Shown: positions 48,160 to 58,576 of the stretch, one piece after another | Layout: each line of letters starts with the position of its first letter | Numbering within the stretch: the stretch's first letter is position 1 | DNA from: [Borrelia] turdi | GTDB taxonomy: Bacteria > Spirochaetota > Spirochaetia > Borreliales > Borreliaceae | NCBI RefSeq assembly: GCF_008828755.2 | Contig: NZ_QBLM01000001.1 | Span: 186,001-250,000 of the forward strand | DNA length: 64,000 nt | Direction of reading: 5' to 3' | Translations under genes and position numbers: made by a program | The notes under the pieces: model-generated | Databases searched by the model: none | The model's input: only the letters and a program-made list of their open reading frames with translations | Told to the model about the DNA's origin: nothing

Positions 48160-49102
48160 TTTCCCAAAGTTCAATGGCACTCTTTAAGTCTCCTTTAAAT
48201 CTTAAGCTATTTTTAGCAATCTCGCCTTTTATCTCTTTAAACTCTTTTTGGAAGAGAAAAGGATTAATTTTGTATTTTAAACAAATTTTACAAAACCTTA
48301 AAAAAGAAAAAACAACGCCATTTCCAACAAAAATTGGGACATAATTCTTAAGTAAAAAAATCAAAAAACTTTTATTTTTGGTTAAATTTTCTGGAGAATT
48401 TAATGCAGTATACTGGATTCTCAGCTTCCTATAAATATAAACATGTTCGCCAAAATAAACAGCCCTTAGTCCAAAATCTATTCTTTGAAAATATTCATTT
48501 TGGATTCTTCTGTCAAAACCTCCAAGCTGTAAAAACTTCTCTTTAGAATAAAGTCCGCAATAATCCATGGTAATTAGAGTTTTTTCATAGTCTTTTTCAG
48601 AATTCACTAAAATTACCTTAAACTTTTGCTGTTTATCTATGCTAGGAAGAAAAATTGAAGGAATCATTTCCTCTTCTTTATCAAAAAACTCACCCCCAAC
48701 AAGAAGAACATTTTTTTTGACTATTTCATCGAATATATTTGGAATCCAAAAAGGATTTAACAAGTACATATCACTTTGCAAAACAAAAACAAAATCACAA
48801 CTGGACTCTTTCATGGCTAAATTAACCTTTTCTCCAGAATTCAAATCATCAGAAAGTAAAATAAATTTTAACTTACCGTAACTTTCTGAGATAAACTGCA
48901 AAGAGCTTCTATTGCTCTGTTTTTCAATTGAAATTATTTCTCTTATAAAGTCAAAATTTGATAAAAACTCAAACAAATCTTCTCTAAAAATTTTTGTTCC
49001 TCTGCTTAATATTACAAAAGAAATTCCAAAAGAAGATTTTTGTGAATAATTATTTTTAGATTGAATAACAGTATATGAATAGCCGCTATCTTTAAAACGC
49101 AT
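48143..49102 (-). CDS. Glycosyltransferase family 2-like protein
   Basis: 319 residues. The N-terminal half looks like a GT-A nucleotide-sugar domain: GISFVILSRGTKIF, a DD pair in LLSDDLNSG, a possible acidic metal site in VLQSDMYLL, and GGFDRRIQ in the acceptor region. There is no membrane helix except a weak hydrophobic patch near residue 250. The sugar and acceptor are unknown. It leads into the amidase gene with overlap and may be the first gene of the flaA transcript. Confidence 0.7.
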   Translation of the reverse strand: MRFKDSGYSYTVIQSKNNYSQKSSFGISFVILSRGTKIFREDLFEFLSNFDFIREIISIEKQSNRSSLQFISESYGKLKFILLSDDLNSGEKVNLAMKESSCDFVFVLQSDMYLLNPFWIPNIFDEIVKKNVLLVGGEFFDKEEEMIPSIFLPSIDKQQKFKVILVNSEKDYEKTLITMDYCGLYSKEKFLQLGGFDRRIQNEYFQRIDFGLRAVYFGEHVYIYRKLRIQYTALNSPENLTKNKSFLIFLLKNYVPIFVGNGVVFSFLRFCKICLKYKINPFLFQKEFKEIKGEIAKNSLRFKGDLKSAIELWENDIID

Positions 49103-49177
49103 AAATTACTTTTAAAATCCTCACAATTAAATTATAATAACCATATGCCAAATAATACAATGTTAATTTCAAGAATA

Positions 49178-49840
49178 ATGAATATTTATACATTATTCTA
49201 TGGTATGATTATTATCATTTTTACACTCATTTCTTGCAACCATAAGAATATACAGTATGACAAGAGAATTAAAAAATTTTTAGATAAAAATAAAATTGAA
49301 TATAAAATAGATTCAGAGAGTGACTTTATAGCATTTAAAAATATAAACAATAACGAAAAAGAAGAAGTAATCATTAGATCAAGGCTAAACTCATATAAAA
49401 ATTCAAAAATAAGAGAAATATTTGGAATTGTCAAAGTATTTGATGTAAACACACAAAAAATTAAAGAAATATCTGAATCCCTTATGAGTGACAGCTATAA
49501 TAACAGAGTGCTCGGTTCATGGGAGATTATTCATAATGCAGAAAGAGGTATTAACTCTTTAGTATATATTGTAAAAGCAGAAGAATTTGCAAGTGAAACA
49601 CTTTTGCTTGATGCAATTGACGAGATCGCCTCAACAATAACTATTTTCAAAAAAATAATAACAATCAACAATGAAGATATTGGCAATAATGAAACAAATA
49701 ATAATATAAATAGAGCATCAAATAAACAGCCCTCTTTAAAGCAAGAAAAAACAAATTCAACAAAAGAATCTAATAAAAACGAACTCAAAATCGAAGAAGA
49801 TCAAATCGAAGAAGAACTTCAAGAAATTAAAGCCCAATGA
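49178..49840 (+). CDS. Putative lipoprotein, unknown function
   Basis: From the ATG at 49178 the protein has a lipoprotein signal (MIIIIFTLISC, Cys20) and about 220 residues. The middle is mixed alpha/beta; the last 55 residues are Asn/Lys/Glu-rich and apparently disordered. In-frame ATGs at 49145 and 49160 are possible, but a TATAAT at 49133-49138 would start transcription near 49145, leaving no leader for those. No recognised family. It ends four bases from the convergent DUF192 gene. Confidence 0.65.
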   Translation: MNIYTLFYGMIIIIFTLISCNHKNIQYDKRIKKFLDKNKIEYKIDSESDFIAFKNINNNEKEEVIIRSRLNSYKNSKIREIFGIVKVFDVNTQKIKEISESLMSDSYNNRVLGSWEIIHNAERGINSLVYIVKAEEFASETLLLDAIDEIASTITIFKKIITINNEDIGNNETNNNINRASNKQPSLKQEKTNSTKESNKNELKIEEDQIEEELQEIKAQ

Positions 49841-49844
49841 TTTA

Positions 49845-50294
49845 TCATTCCACCGATAAAGAATTAATATCAAAACAAAAATTCACTTTATCACCTATTT
49901 TTATTTGAAATTTAGAAAATGAGCCTCTTGGAAATTCAAGGGCATACTTTGCCTTATAAATAGAATTAATATTTGCCCTAGAAAATGGTTTTAAATCATA
50001 AATCTCTTTAATAATTCCATTCGAATCAATATAAGCTATTTCAAGGGGCAAAGATGTATTTTCCATCCAAAAAGATAAATTTTGTTCTTTTTTAAAAACA
50101 AAAAGCATTCCATTTCCATATTCAACTTTTTCAGTACCCATATAGCCTTTTGCTCTATCAAATTCATTAGATGCTATTTTTACAAAAAACTTAAATCCAT
50201 TTATCACAACTTCTTTATCATAAACATGATCAGCAAAAGATAAAAAAGGCATAAACAAAGCTAAACATAAAAATGGTTTTAAAATTCTTTCCAA
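49845..50294 (-). CDS. DUF192 family exported protein
   Basis: 149 residues with a signal peptide (CLALFMPFLSFA). The rest matches DUF192: RAKGYMGTEKVEYGNGMLFVF, LSFWMENTSLPLEIAYID and YALEFPRGSF are family-typical. The function of DUF192 is unknown. The start is TTG, seven bases after AGGG. It is last in a run of three small minus-strand envelope genes. Confidence 0.85.
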   Translation of the reverse strand: MERILKPFLCLALFMPFLSFADHVYDKEVVINGFKFFVKIASNEFDRAKGYMGTEKVEYGNGMLFVFKKEQNLSFWMENTSLPLEIAYIDSNGIIKEIYDLKPFSRANINSIYKAKYALEFPRGSFSKFQIKIGDKVNFCFDINSLSVE

Positions 50295-50313
50295 TTATCA
50301 ACCCTGCTAACAA

Positions 50314-50724
50314 TCATTTATTATAATTTGCAATATACGATTTTAAAGTCATTCTTAAAATATTTTTATTTAAAACAATAATACACTCCCCAAGATCCCA
50401 CAAATAATTCAAAGGTGTTACCAGCGTAGCCTCACCAAACCTTTTTTTTACCTCAATAAAAATTGAATACTGAGATATTAATTTTTTATCAAAAACAAAA
50501 GTGTATGAAAACATTTTATTTTTGTCAAAATTAAAAACAGCATATTTTAAATGGGTTTTAGCAATGAATTGTAAAGTCTGTTTCCTAGCATAAGGAAATT
50601 CAACTTCTTCAACATCATAATAAAAAATAGTGCTCTTGAGAATATTGTCTTTAACAGATTCCATGCTAGAACCCATAACAAAAGATGTAAAAATAGAAAA
50701 TAAATAAAAAACCGTAATACCCAT
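50314..50724 (-). CDS. Small exported hypothetical protein
   Basis: 136 residues with a signal peptide (TVFYLFSIFTSFVMG). The remainder includes KKRFGEATLVTPLNYLWDLG. I recognise no family. It lies between the zinc-ribbon membrane protein and the DUF192 gene with gaps of 9 and 19 bases. Confidence 0.65.
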   Translation of the reverse strand: MGITVFYLFSIFTSFVMGSSMESVKDNILKSTIFYYDVEEVEFPYARKQTLQFIAKTHLKYAVFNFDKNKMFSYTFVFDKKLISQYSIFIEVKKRFGEATLVTPLNYLWDLGECIIVLNKNILRMTLKSYIANYNK

Positions 50725-50733
50725 ACAAAGCCT

Positions 50734-51090
50734 TTATCCATAAACAATGTAAAGAAAAAGCATAACAAATAAAAAACTTGAAAATAAATAAAGCAAAACA
50801 TCAACATTAATCCCAAAATGAAAAAGTCTTAAAAAGACTTTAGACACTACTGCATTACTTATTATTCTTACTCTTTCTTTTCTTTTAAAAGGTTTTTCTT
50901 TAAGCTCTTGAAAAGGGCTGTAATGACAATTAGGGCAACCCTCTCCAAAAGCAGAAACTGGCCCTACATGCCGACAATTTGGACATTCAATATCACCAAG
51001 CTTAGCAGCACAGTTAGGGCAAATAGATCTATTAAGTCCAACTTTTTCACCACATTGCTCGCAAAAAACTTCAAAATTTACCTTTGCCAA
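50734..51090 (-). CDS. Zinc-ribbon membrane protein
   Basis: 118 residues. The N-terminal half has four CxxC pairs (CEQC, CPNC, CPNC, CPNC), forming two zinc ribbons. One C-terminal membrane helix (about 90-115) follows a basic linker. The start is TTG, eight bases after AAGGA. Function unknown; similar zinc-ribbon plus membrane helix proteins are scattered in bacteria. Confidence 0.75.
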   Translation of the reverse strand: MAKVNFEVFCEQCGEKVGLNRSICPNCAAKLGDIECPNCRHVGPVSAFGEGCPNCHYSPFQELKEKPFKRKERVRIISNAVVSKVFLRLFHFGINVDVLLYLFSSFLFVMLFLYIVYG

Positions 51091-51194
51091 ACGAAAATTC
51101 CTTAAATTTTACTTAAAAATAAAGTATCTAAAATACTATATAATTAATTATAATAAAAAATGTATGAATATTACATATTTAAGGGATGCTAAAC

Positions 51195-52067
51195 ATGAAA
51201 TCAGGATTTGCAGCAATACTTGGTAGACCATCAACTGGAAAATCTACACTTTTAAATTCAATATGCGGGCACAAAATATCAATAATATCTCCTATTCCAC
51301 AAACAACTAGAAATAAAATAAAAGGGATCTTTACAGATAACAGAGGGCAAATTATTTTTATAGACACGCCAGGATTTCATCTAAGTAAAAAAAAGTTTAA
51401 TATTGCGATGATGAAAAACATACACTCTTCAATAGGAGAAGTCGAACTTATTCTATACTTAATTGACATTCAAGACAAACCTGGAGAAGAAGAAAATAAA
51501 ATGTTAGAAATAATTAAAAACTCTAAAATTAAATTTTTAGTACTACTTAATAAAATTGATCTTCAAAATACAAAAATAAAAGAAATAACACAATTTTTAA
51601 AAGAAAAAGGAATAGAAGATAACAATATAATTAAGATATCCGCTGAGAAAAAAATTAACATAGAAGAATTAAAGAATAAAATTTATGAAAATTTTTCAGA
51701 AGGTCCACTTTATTATCCACAAGAATACTACACAGATCAAAAAATAGATTTTAGAATTAGCGAAATAATAAGGGAAAAGGCTATTGAAAACCTAAAAGAA
51801 GAACTTCCCTATTCTTTATATGTGGATATTGATACTTTGGAAAATAAAAAAGAAAGTCTTTTTATCAGGGCAAACATTTTTGTAGCTAACGAAAGTCAAA
51901 AAGGAATAATTGTGGGAAAAAACGGAAAAGAAATAAAATCAATAGGAGAAAGAGCAAGAAAAACAATTACTAAAATTTTTGGAACAAAATGCAACTTATT
52001 TCTCCAGGTAAAACTAAAAAAAAATTGGAACAAAGAAGATAAACTAATAAAAAGACTTATAAATTAA
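51195..52067 (+). CDS. era: GTPase Era
   Basis: Era binds 16S rRNA and helps 30S assembly. G1 [12 protein letters not shown], switch/G2 [11 protein letters not shown]3 DTPGFH, G4 NKID and the C-terminal KH domain with [18 protein letters not shown] are present. I use the ATG at 51195 because AAGGG is nine bases upstream; an earlier ATG at 51186 touches that site. About 290 residues. Divergent from the zinc-ribbon gene. Confidence 0.95.
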   Translation: MKSGFAAILGRPSTGKSTLLNSICGHKISIISPIPQTTRNKIKGIFTDNRGQIIFIDTPGFHLSKKKFNIAMMKNIHSSIGEVELILYLIDIQDKPGEEENKMLEIIKNSKIKFLVLLNKIDLQNTKIKEITQFLKEKGIEDNNIIKISAEKKINIEELKNKIYENFSEGPLYYPQEYYTDQKIDFRISEIIREKAIENLKEELPYSLYVDIDTLENKKESLFIRANIFVANESQKGIIVGKNGKEIKSIGERARKTITKIFGTKCNLFLQVKLKKNWNKEDKLIKRLIN

Positions 52068-52139
52068 TAATTAACTACAATTTTCTAAATTCTTGAAACT
52101 TGAAAAATAAAATGCTAAAATTTGGGTTAGGAATAAAAT

Positions 52140-53711
52140 GTGAAAACAGCGCATTGGGCAGATTTTTACGCAGAAAAAATAAAAAAAGAAAAAGGTCCGA
52201 AAGACTTATACACAGTAGCATCAGGAATTACTCCATCTGGAACTGTGCATATTGGAAATTTTAGAGAAGTTATCTCGGTAGACCTTGTAGCTAGAGCTTT
52301 GAAAGACTCTGGATCAAAAGTAAGGTTTATTTATTCTTGGGATAATTACGATGTATTTCGAAAAGTTCCCAAAAATATGCCAGAACAAGAACTTCTTGCA
52401 ACTTATTTAAGGCAAGCAATAACAAGAGTTCCTGACACAAGAAGCCATAAAACAAGCTACGCAAGAGCTAACGAAATTGAATTTGAAAAATATCTGCCTA
52501 TAGTAGGAATCAACCCTGAATTCATCGACCAAAGTAAAAAATACAGCAATAGCGCTTATGCAAATCAAATAAAATTTGCACTTAATAACAAAAAAGAACT
52601 GGCTGAAGCATTAAACGAATACAGAACTTCAAAGCTTGAAGAAAATTGGTACCCAATCAGCATATTTTGTACAAAATGTAACAGAGATACAACAACTGTA
52701 AATAATTATGATAATCATTACTCTGTTGAATACTCATGTGAATGTGGAAATCAAGAATCTATAGACATAAGAACTACATGGGCAATTAAGCTTCCTTGGA
52801 GAATAGATTGGCCTATGAGATGGGAATATGAAAAAGTTGACTTTGAGCCTGCGGGGAAAGACCACCACAGCAGTGGTGGTAGTTTTGATACATCTAAAAA
52901 TATTGTAAAAATTTTTAAAGGTAGCCCACCTGTAACATTTCAATATGACTTTATTTCAATAAAAGGGCGTGGTGGAAAAATATCCTCCTCATCAGGAGAT
53001 GTCATATCGCTCAAAGATGTTCTTGAGGTTTATACGCCTGAGGTCACAAGATTTTTATTTACTGCTACAAAACCAAATACTGAATTTTCGATCTCATTTG
53101 ATCTTGACGTAATTAAAATATACGAAGATTACGACAGATTTGAGAGAATCTACTATGGAGTAGAAGATATAAAAGAAGAAAAAAAAAGATCATTTAAAAG
53201 AATTTATGAGCTATCTCAACCATACATGCCAAGCAAAAGAATCCCTTATCAAATCGGATTTAGACATTTAGGGGTAATCTGTCAAATATTTGAAAATGAT
53301 ATAAATAAAATTCTAAATTACTTAAAAAACGTTCAAGATGATCAAAAAGACAAACTAATTAATAAAATCAAATGTGCAATTAATTGGATAAGAGATTTTG
53401 CACCTGAAGATTTCAAATTTTCATTAAGATCTAAATTTGATAGCATAGAAATGTTAAAAGAAAACGAAAAAAAAGCTATTAATGAGCTTTTGGATTTTTT
53501 AAAGAAAAATTTTGAAGTTGCTACAGAGCAAGACATTCAAAACGAAATATATAAAATTTCAAGAGGGAATAATATAGAGCCCGCTTTATTTTTTAAACAA
53601 ATTTATAAAATTTTAATTGATAAGGAAAAAGGCCCCAAATTAGCCGGATTTATCAAAATAATTGGTATTGATCGCTTTGAAAAGATTGTAAGTAAATATA
53701 TTAAGCCTTAA
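52140..53711 (+). CDS. lysS: Lysyl-tRNA synthetase, class I
   Basis: Charges tRNA-Lys. The class I fold is shown by [13 protein letters not shown] (HIGH motif) and [10 protein letters not shown] (KMSKS motif), with a Cys pair region CTKC...CECG. This is the archaeal-type LysRS, unlike the class II enzyme of most bacteria, and is known in B. burgdorferi. 523 residues. The start is GTG, seven bases after AGGA; the overlapping ATG reads into a stop. Converges on gpmA. Confidence 0.96.
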   Translation: MKTAHWADFYAEKIKKEKGPKDLYTVASGITPSGTVHIGNFREVISVDLVARALKDSGSKVRFIYSWDNYDVFRKVPKNMPEQELLATYLRQAITRVPDTRSHKTSYARANEIEFEKYLPIVGINPEFIDQSKKYSNSAYANQIKFALNNKKELAEALNEYRTSKLEENWYPISIFCTKCNRDTTTVNNYDNHYSVEYSCECGNQESIDIRTTWAIKLPWRIDWPMRWEYEKVDFEPAGKDHHSSGGSFDTSKNIVKIFKGSPPVTFQYDFISIKGRGGKISSSSGDVISLKDVLEVYTPEVTRFLFTATKPNTEFSISFDLDVIKIYEDYDRFERIYYGVEDIKEEKKRSFKRIYELSQPYMPSKRIPYQIGFRHLGVICQIFENDINKILNYLKNVQDDQKDKLINKIKCAINWIRDFAPEDFKFSLRSKFDSIEMLKENEKKAINELLDFLKKNFEVATEQDIQNEIYKISRGNNIEPALFFKQIYKILIDKEKGPKLAGFIKIIGIDRFEKIVSKYIKP

Positions 53712-53717
53712 AATAAT

Positions 53718-53750
53718 AAAAAAAAATAAGCCATAATTATATGACTTATT
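53718..53750 (-). terminator. Intrinsic terminator of gpmA
   Basis: A stem of AATAAG/CTTATT and CATA/TATG around one mismatch, with a 4-base loop (53725-53750), is followed on the minus strand by nine consecutive T. It may also slow plus-strand transcription from lysS. Confidence 0.7.
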
Positions 53751-53773
53751 AACACCTTAATACCAATAGACCA

Positions 53774-54520
53774 TTACTTTAACTTTCCCTGACTAGCAAC
53801 AGATTCCATTGCCCTTTTAATCTTGCTTTCATCACCTAAATAGTAATGTTTAATAGGATTTAAATCTTTATCTAATTCGTAAACCAAAGGAATACCCGTA
53901 GGAATGTTAAGTTTTAAAATATCTTCTTCACTTAAATTATCAAGATATTTAACAAGAGCTCTTAAAGAATTGCCATGAGCAGCAACAATAACTTTTTTAC
54001 CTTCAAGAACTTCTTTTGCAATCTCATCAGTCCAATAAGGAATAACTCTTGCAACAGTATCTTTAAGACACTCTGTTGAAGGAAGCTCCCTTTTAGGAAT
54101 ATATTTATATCTTGGATCTTTTACTGGGTGACGATCATCAGACTCATCTAAAGACATTGGGGGCACATCATAACTGCGTCTCCAAATTAAAACTTTATCT
54201 TCCCCATATTTTGCAGCTGTTTCTGATTTATTTAAACCTTGTAAAGCCCCATAGTGTCTTTCATTTAATCTCCAAGTTTTTTTTATACTAATATAAGATT
54301 GCCCCAGTTCTCGTAAAATAATATTTAAAGTATCATTAGCCCTTGACAATAAAGAGCTAAAAGCAATATCAAAAGAATAGCCTTCTTGCTTTAGAAGCAA
54401 ACCCGCCTCTAAAGCCTCATCGATACCTTTATCAGAAAGTTTAACATCTGTCCAACCAGTAAAAAGATTTTCTCTGTTCCACTCACTCTCTCCATGTCTC
54501 ACTAACACTAATTTATACAT
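53774..54520 (-). CDS. gpmA: Phosphoglycerate mutase, 2,3-bisphosphoglycerate-dependent
   Basis: Glycolytic interconversion of 3- and 2-phosphoglycerate. [18 protein letters not shown] holds the phosphorylated His (about residue 8), [12 protein letters not shown] the substrate loop and [11 protein letters not shown] the second His. The length of 248 residues fits dPGM. GGAG precedes the ATG. Glycolysis is the main energy route in Borrelia. Confidence 0.97.
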   Translation of the reverse strand: MYKLVLVRHGESEWNRENLFTGWTDVKLSDKGIDEALEAGLLLKQEGYSFDIAFSSLLSRANDTLNIILRELGQSYISIKKTWRLNERHYGALQGLNKSETAAKYGEDKVLIWRRSYDVPPMSLDESDDRHPVKDPRYKYIPKRELPSTECLKDTVARVIPYWTDEIAKEVLEGKKVIVAAHGNSLRALVKYLDNLSEEDILKLNIPTGIPLVYELDKDLNPIKHYYLGDESKIKRAMESVASQGKLK

Positions 54521-54666
54521 AAAATCTCCTAGTATATTATTTTATTTACTAATACTAATAATTATAAATTAGCACAAAATCTAGTCAAGATTTTAACCTT
54601 AATTAAATAATGATATACTTTAAAATGCATTGAGATTTAAATTAATTCAAGCAAGGAAAAAAATTT

Positions 54667-55353
54667 ATGGAAAATCAAAAAATGTTGGTAGCAAAATACG
54701 CAATTGATCGCTACATAAAAAGCAATATGAATCTTGGGATTGGAACGGGTACGACTATTTATTATGCAATAAAATATTTAAGCGAAAAACTAAAATCAGG
54801 CAACTTGAAAAATTTAAAATTCTATACAACAAGCAGTGATACAAAATATTTACTCTCAAAAGAACAAATTCCTTATGAATCAAATTTCTCAAAACTTGAC
54901 AAAAATCTAGACATCGCAATTGATGGGGCTGATGAAATTCTATTAGAAAAAAAAAGCTTAATAAAAGGAATGGGGGGTGCACATCTAATGGAAAAAGTAG
55001 TAGCTTACAATTCAGAAACATTACTAATAATAGCAGATGAAACAAAAATTGTAAAAAAATTAGGAACAAAAATGCCTATTCCCATAGAAGTTGCCCAAAA
55101 TGCTGTTGGATTTATTATGACTAGACTTGAAGAAATGAATTTAGACACAACCTTAAGAATTTGTAATGAAAAAAAAGGCCCGATTATAACTGATAACAAT
55201 AATTATATTTTAGACGTAAAAATGCACATAGAAAATCCCGAAGGAGCAGAAAAATACTTCAAACTATTTCCAGGTATACTTGAAATTGGAATATTCAATC
55301 ATAAAAACACAAAAATAGTTTATTACCAAAACAAACAAATCAAGGAAGCCTAA
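54667..55353 (+). CDS. rpiA: Ribose-5-phosphate isomerase A
   Basis: Converts ribulose-5-phosphate to ribose-5-phosphate in the pentose pathway. The 228 residues have [21 protein letters not shown] with the catalytic acid, and [13 protein letters not shown], a variant of KGGGGA. AAGGA lies nine bases before the ATG. Its last 14 bases overlap the 3' end of the convergent HemW-like gene. Confidence 0.95.
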   Translation: MENQKMLVAKYAIDRYIKSNMNLGIGTGTTIYYAIKYLSEKLKSGNLKNLKFYTTSSDTKYLLSKEQIPYESNFSKLDKNLDIAIDGADEILLEKKSLIKGMGGAHLMEKVVAYNSETLLIIADETKIVKKLGTKMPIPIEVAQNAVGFIMTRLEEMNLDTTLRICNEKKGPIITDNNNYILDVKMHIENPEGAEKYFKLFPGILEIGIFNHKNTKIVYYQNKQIKEA

Positions 55354-56473
55354 ACTTCACTTTAAAAAAGTTATCATAAAAATAGTTTATAATTTTTACT
55401 AAATAAAAATCTAACTTAAACCTTTCACGCCCTTTTAATAACATAAAATTATTATCAAAAACAAGCTTTCTACTTAAATTTGAGCAATAATTAATAAACT
55501 GAAAAAATTTTTTTTCATTATACTCAAATCTAAGCCTAAGAGACCGTAAGTTAACACCTTGAACAGTACCAAGTCCTTGAATAAAATGATAAATAAAAAA
55601 CTCTAAATCCTCTAACAATTCAAACGTTGTTAAGTGATTATTTACTTTAGAAAAACCACTATCTTTTCTAATCAAAGCTCTTACATTATTATTCTTGTCA
55701 TTGCAGAAAAGCAAGCTTACAGCTTGCAATCCCAACCCTAAATAAGGCTTTAACTCCCAACTTAGTTTATTATGCCTGCTCTCGTGCCCCTTTAATACAA
55801 AATTAGTAATTTCATAATTAATGTAACCATTGGATTCTAAACACTCTACGGCACAAAACCATAGCTTTTCTGAATCAATCCCGGTATTAAAATTTCTCAA
55901 GGAAAGACCTTCCTCTTCATATATAAAATCACTAAAACAAATATGCTCAGGCATATATGAGAGCAATTCTTTTAAATCTTGCTTGAGATCAGATTTATTT
56001 TGCAAAGGCATATTGATAGTCATATCAATATTTAAATCAAAAGGAAACTTTCTAATATTGTTAATTAAAATATTCATTTTTTCATAAGAAATTTCAGGTA
56101 ACCCCATAATCTTTCTAAATTTTAAAGAAAAACTTTGAACACCAAGATTAATTCTAGTAATACAAAATTCATCCAAAAGTTTAAATTTTTCAAAATCAAC
56201 ATAACCTGGAATAATTTCTAAAGTAAATTCTTCTAATAAAGCCAAATTAATATATTCGGACAAAGAAGTAAAAATAAATTTTAAATTATCCTGCCTACAT
56301 AAACAAAAATCTAAATGCTTAATGTAAAGTGTTTTTATAATTGGATAACCTAACAAAGTTAAATGATATTTTAATTCCTCTAAAATTCTATTAAAAATGC
56401 TAAAATCTTTATAACAAAATGACATATTAATATAAAGGCTTAACTCGACAAGAGGTAAAAGATCTACTCTCAT
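55340..56473 (-). CDS. HemN/HemW-like protein lacking the radical-SAM cysteines
   Basis: 377 residues with the overall order of the HemW family: [34 protein letters not shown] (GLPGQT region), NYEITNF-type [12 protein letters not shown] and [10 protein letters not shown] are recognisable. But the N-terminal cluster motif CxxxCxxC is reduced to one Cys ([10 protein letters not shown]; Phe24 and Phe27 where Cys is expected), and the GGGTPS motif is absent. It therefore cannot bind the usual 4Fe-4S cluster. Borrelia lacks haem synthesis and avoids iron, so a new role or decay is likely. Confidence 0.8.
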   Translation of the reverse strand: MRVDLLPLVELSLYINMSFCYKDFSIFNRILEELKYHLTLLGYPIIKTLYIKHLDFCLCRQDNLKFIFTSLSEYINLALLEEFTLEIIPGYVDFEKFKLLDEFCITRINLGVQSFSLKFRKIMGLPEISYEKMNILINNIRKFPFDLNIDMTINMPLQNKSDLKQDLKELLSYMPEHICFSDFIYEEEGLSLRNFNTGIDSEKLWFCAVECLESNGYINYEITNFVLKGHESRHNKLSWELKPYLGLGLQAVSLLFCNDKNNNVRALIRKDSGFSKVNNHLTTFELLEDLEFFIYHFIQGLGTVQGVNLRSLRLRFEYNEKKFFQFINYCSNLSRKLVFDNNFMLLKGRERFKLDFYLVKIINYFYDNFFKVKFRLP

Positions 56474-56581
56474 AATTGGTCTTTTAAAAATTTAAGTTTA
56501 ATTATAACATATATAAAGTATAAATATTAAAATATATTTAAAAAATACAATAAATAAAGTAGATTTGAAGGAGATTTTTTA

Positions 56582-57412
56582 ATGACTAAAGATTACTATA
56601 ATATACTTGGAATACAAAAAAATGCTAGTAATGAAGAAATTAAAAAAGCTTACAAAAAATTGGCAATAAAATATCACCCGGACAAAAATAAAGGAAACAA
56701 AATAGCCGAAGAAAAGTTTAAAGAAATAAATGAAGCTTATGAAATTTTATCTTCTCCTGATAAAAAAAGAAATTATGACGCTTTGGGTAGCGCTAATTTT
56801 AATAACAACAACGACCATTTTGAAAGAGAATTTAACAGCTCAAGATTTAGCAATTTTGAAGATTTAGATTTTTTTTCCCAAATATTTACTGGATCTTCAA
56901 GAAAAACAATAGACAAAGAAATAACTTTAAATATCTCACTTTATGATGCTTATATGGGAAGTAAAAAAATAATACTTATAAACAATAAAGAAATCGAAAT
57001 AATAATTCCAAAAGGAACATTAGAAACAACTAAAATAAAAATAAACAATAAAGGCCCTATTAATCCAATTTCTGGAATAAAAGGGAGCTTAATAGTTAAA
57101 TTTAATATATCAAGCTATAAAAAATTTAAACTAAATGGAAAAACCTTAGAAACAACAATAGAAGTTTATCCATGGGAAATAGCTCTAGGTTGCGAAAAAC
57201 TATTTGAAACAATTGAGGGGAAAAAAATAAAACTTAAAATTCCTTCGGATGCAAAAAATGGAGAGATTTTAAACTTAAAAGGACTAGGAATGCCTATAAT
57301 TGGAAGTAGCTCAAAAAGGCATCTTAAAGTCACTTTGACAGTAAAAATTCCAAAAATAATAAATAACGAAGTAAAAGCTATTTACGAAAGATTAAAAGAG
57401 ATATACAGTTAA
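56582..57412 (+). CDS. DnaJ-like co-chaperone without zinc finger (CbpA type)
   Basis: 276 residues. The J domain (1-70) has the HPD motif in [10 protein letters not shown] and would stimulate DnaK. An Asn/Phe-rich linker replaces the usual Gly/Phe region. The CxxCxGxG zinc-finger repeats are absent, and the C-terminal substrate-binding domain follows ([33 protein letters not shown]). AAGGAG lies eight bases before the ATG. Its stop overlaps the convergent hypothetical stop. Confidence 0.9.
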   Translation: MTKDYYNILGIQKNASNEEIKKAYKKLAIKYHPDKNKGNKIAEEKFKEINEAYEILSSPDKKRNYDALGSANFNNNNDHFEREFNSSRFSNFEDLDFFSQIFTGSSRKTIDKEITLNISLYDAYMGSKKIILINNKEIEIIIPKGTLETTKIKINNKGPINPISGIKGSLIVKFNISSYKKFKLNGKTLETTIEVYPWEIALGCEKLFETIEGKKIKLKIPSDAKNGEILNLKGLGMPIIGSSSKRHLKVTLTVKIPKIINNEVKAIYERLKEIYS

Positions 57413-58551
57413 AGTGTTTCTGAAAATAAATGCCCAAAATTTTTTAAATTTGCCTCCCAACCTGACCTATATTCATTAAATTTATTTATCTTAGACTCAT
57501 ATTCTTTGATTCCATCCTCAATATTATCAAAATTCTTAGCAATATCCACTGAAAATTGAAAAACATCGCCTTGTCGGGGAGCAAGAGTAAAAAAGGCAAA
57601 TTTCCAATTTCCAGAATTTATAGTAGATATTATCCTTTTTTGGAAAACATAATCAGATATTAAAACAAATTTTTGAAACTCTTTTCTTCGTAAATAAATA
57701 AGCTCATTCCACTCATTAAAAATAGCATCTGGCAATTCGTTTAAACCTATCTCAATTATATTGTTGATAGATAGAAGAATTTGTAAAATTTCCAATAAAT
57801 TCAAATAATAGCTATCAAAACATTGAATTGTAATCTCAAGCAAAGCAATTTTTATAAGCAATTTAGAAATGTCAAGACTGTGATCTTTCATGATTTTATC
57901 AATTCTATCTTTTGTGTGATCTATAATAAATTTTTTATGAGTTTCTTTAATATTGCTACTTTTTTTAATTTGCTCTAATTTTTCATAATAATCATTAATT
58001 TCTTTATTAATTACATCTAAATTATTGCTATTGGCCTCATTGGAGAAAAAATCCAACGAATTACTAAGTCGATCTAAAAATTCTTCTTGAATAAAAAATG
58101 AAGCAATTCTTATGCAAGAAAATGGAGCTTTACCCTTTTTTTCAAAATTTTCTATTTTTTGCTTAAGATCTACTCTAAAATTTAAGTATTTAAGCTTATC
58201 TAAAAATTTATTAAAATGGGAAACATTTTCTAACAATTCATCTTCTTGAATCTCTAAAAATTCCGAATGGGGATGATATTTCCTTATCAAATTTTTAATA
58301 ACAAGCAAAGTATCTAAAAAAATAGATTTATTAGCATCCCAAGATTTACTGATATTGGGATTAAAATCCTTATAAATCTTATCTAAAAACACAAGTTTAT
58401 CTTTAAGCAAATTAGCATCGTTAATAAGGCTTGACTGTTCGCGATAAGAATAATAATTTATTAAACTATACCTAAAAATACTGAAATTAAGATGTTTTTG
58501 AAAATCAAAAAATCTATAAAATCCTAATGAACCAAAATCAAAAAACTTCAT
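57409..58551 (-). CDS. Conserved hypothetical protein
   Basis: About 380 residues, soluble, probably all-helical with coiled-coil stretches. The N-terminus repeats Phe-rich segments ([15 protein letters not shown]). No motif is recognised. I use the ATG at 58551; a TTG two codons upstream is the alternative. It follows secF by about 25 bases and is probably in the same transcript. Possibly Borrelia-specific. Confidence 0.65.
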   Translation of the reverse strand: MKFFDFGSLGFYRFFDFQKHLNFSIFRYSLINYYSYREQSSLINDANLLKDKLVFLDKIYKDFNPNISKSWDANKSIFLDTLLVIKNLIRKYHPHSEFLEIQEDELLENVSHFNKFLDKLKYLNFRVDLKQKIENFEKKGKAPFSCIRIASFFIQEEFLDRLSNSLDFFSNEANSNNLDVINKEINDYYEKLEQIKKSSNIKETHKKFIIDHTKDRIDKIMKDHSLDISKLLIKIALLEITIQCFDSYYLNLLEILQILLSINNIIEIGLNELPDAIFNEWNELIYLRRKEFQKFVLISDYVFQKRIISTINSGNWKFAFFTLAPRQGDVFQFSVDIAKNFDNIEDGIKEYESKINKFNEYRSGWEANLKNFGHLFSETL

Positions 58552-58576
58552 GCCCAAATATCATATTATTAAAGAC

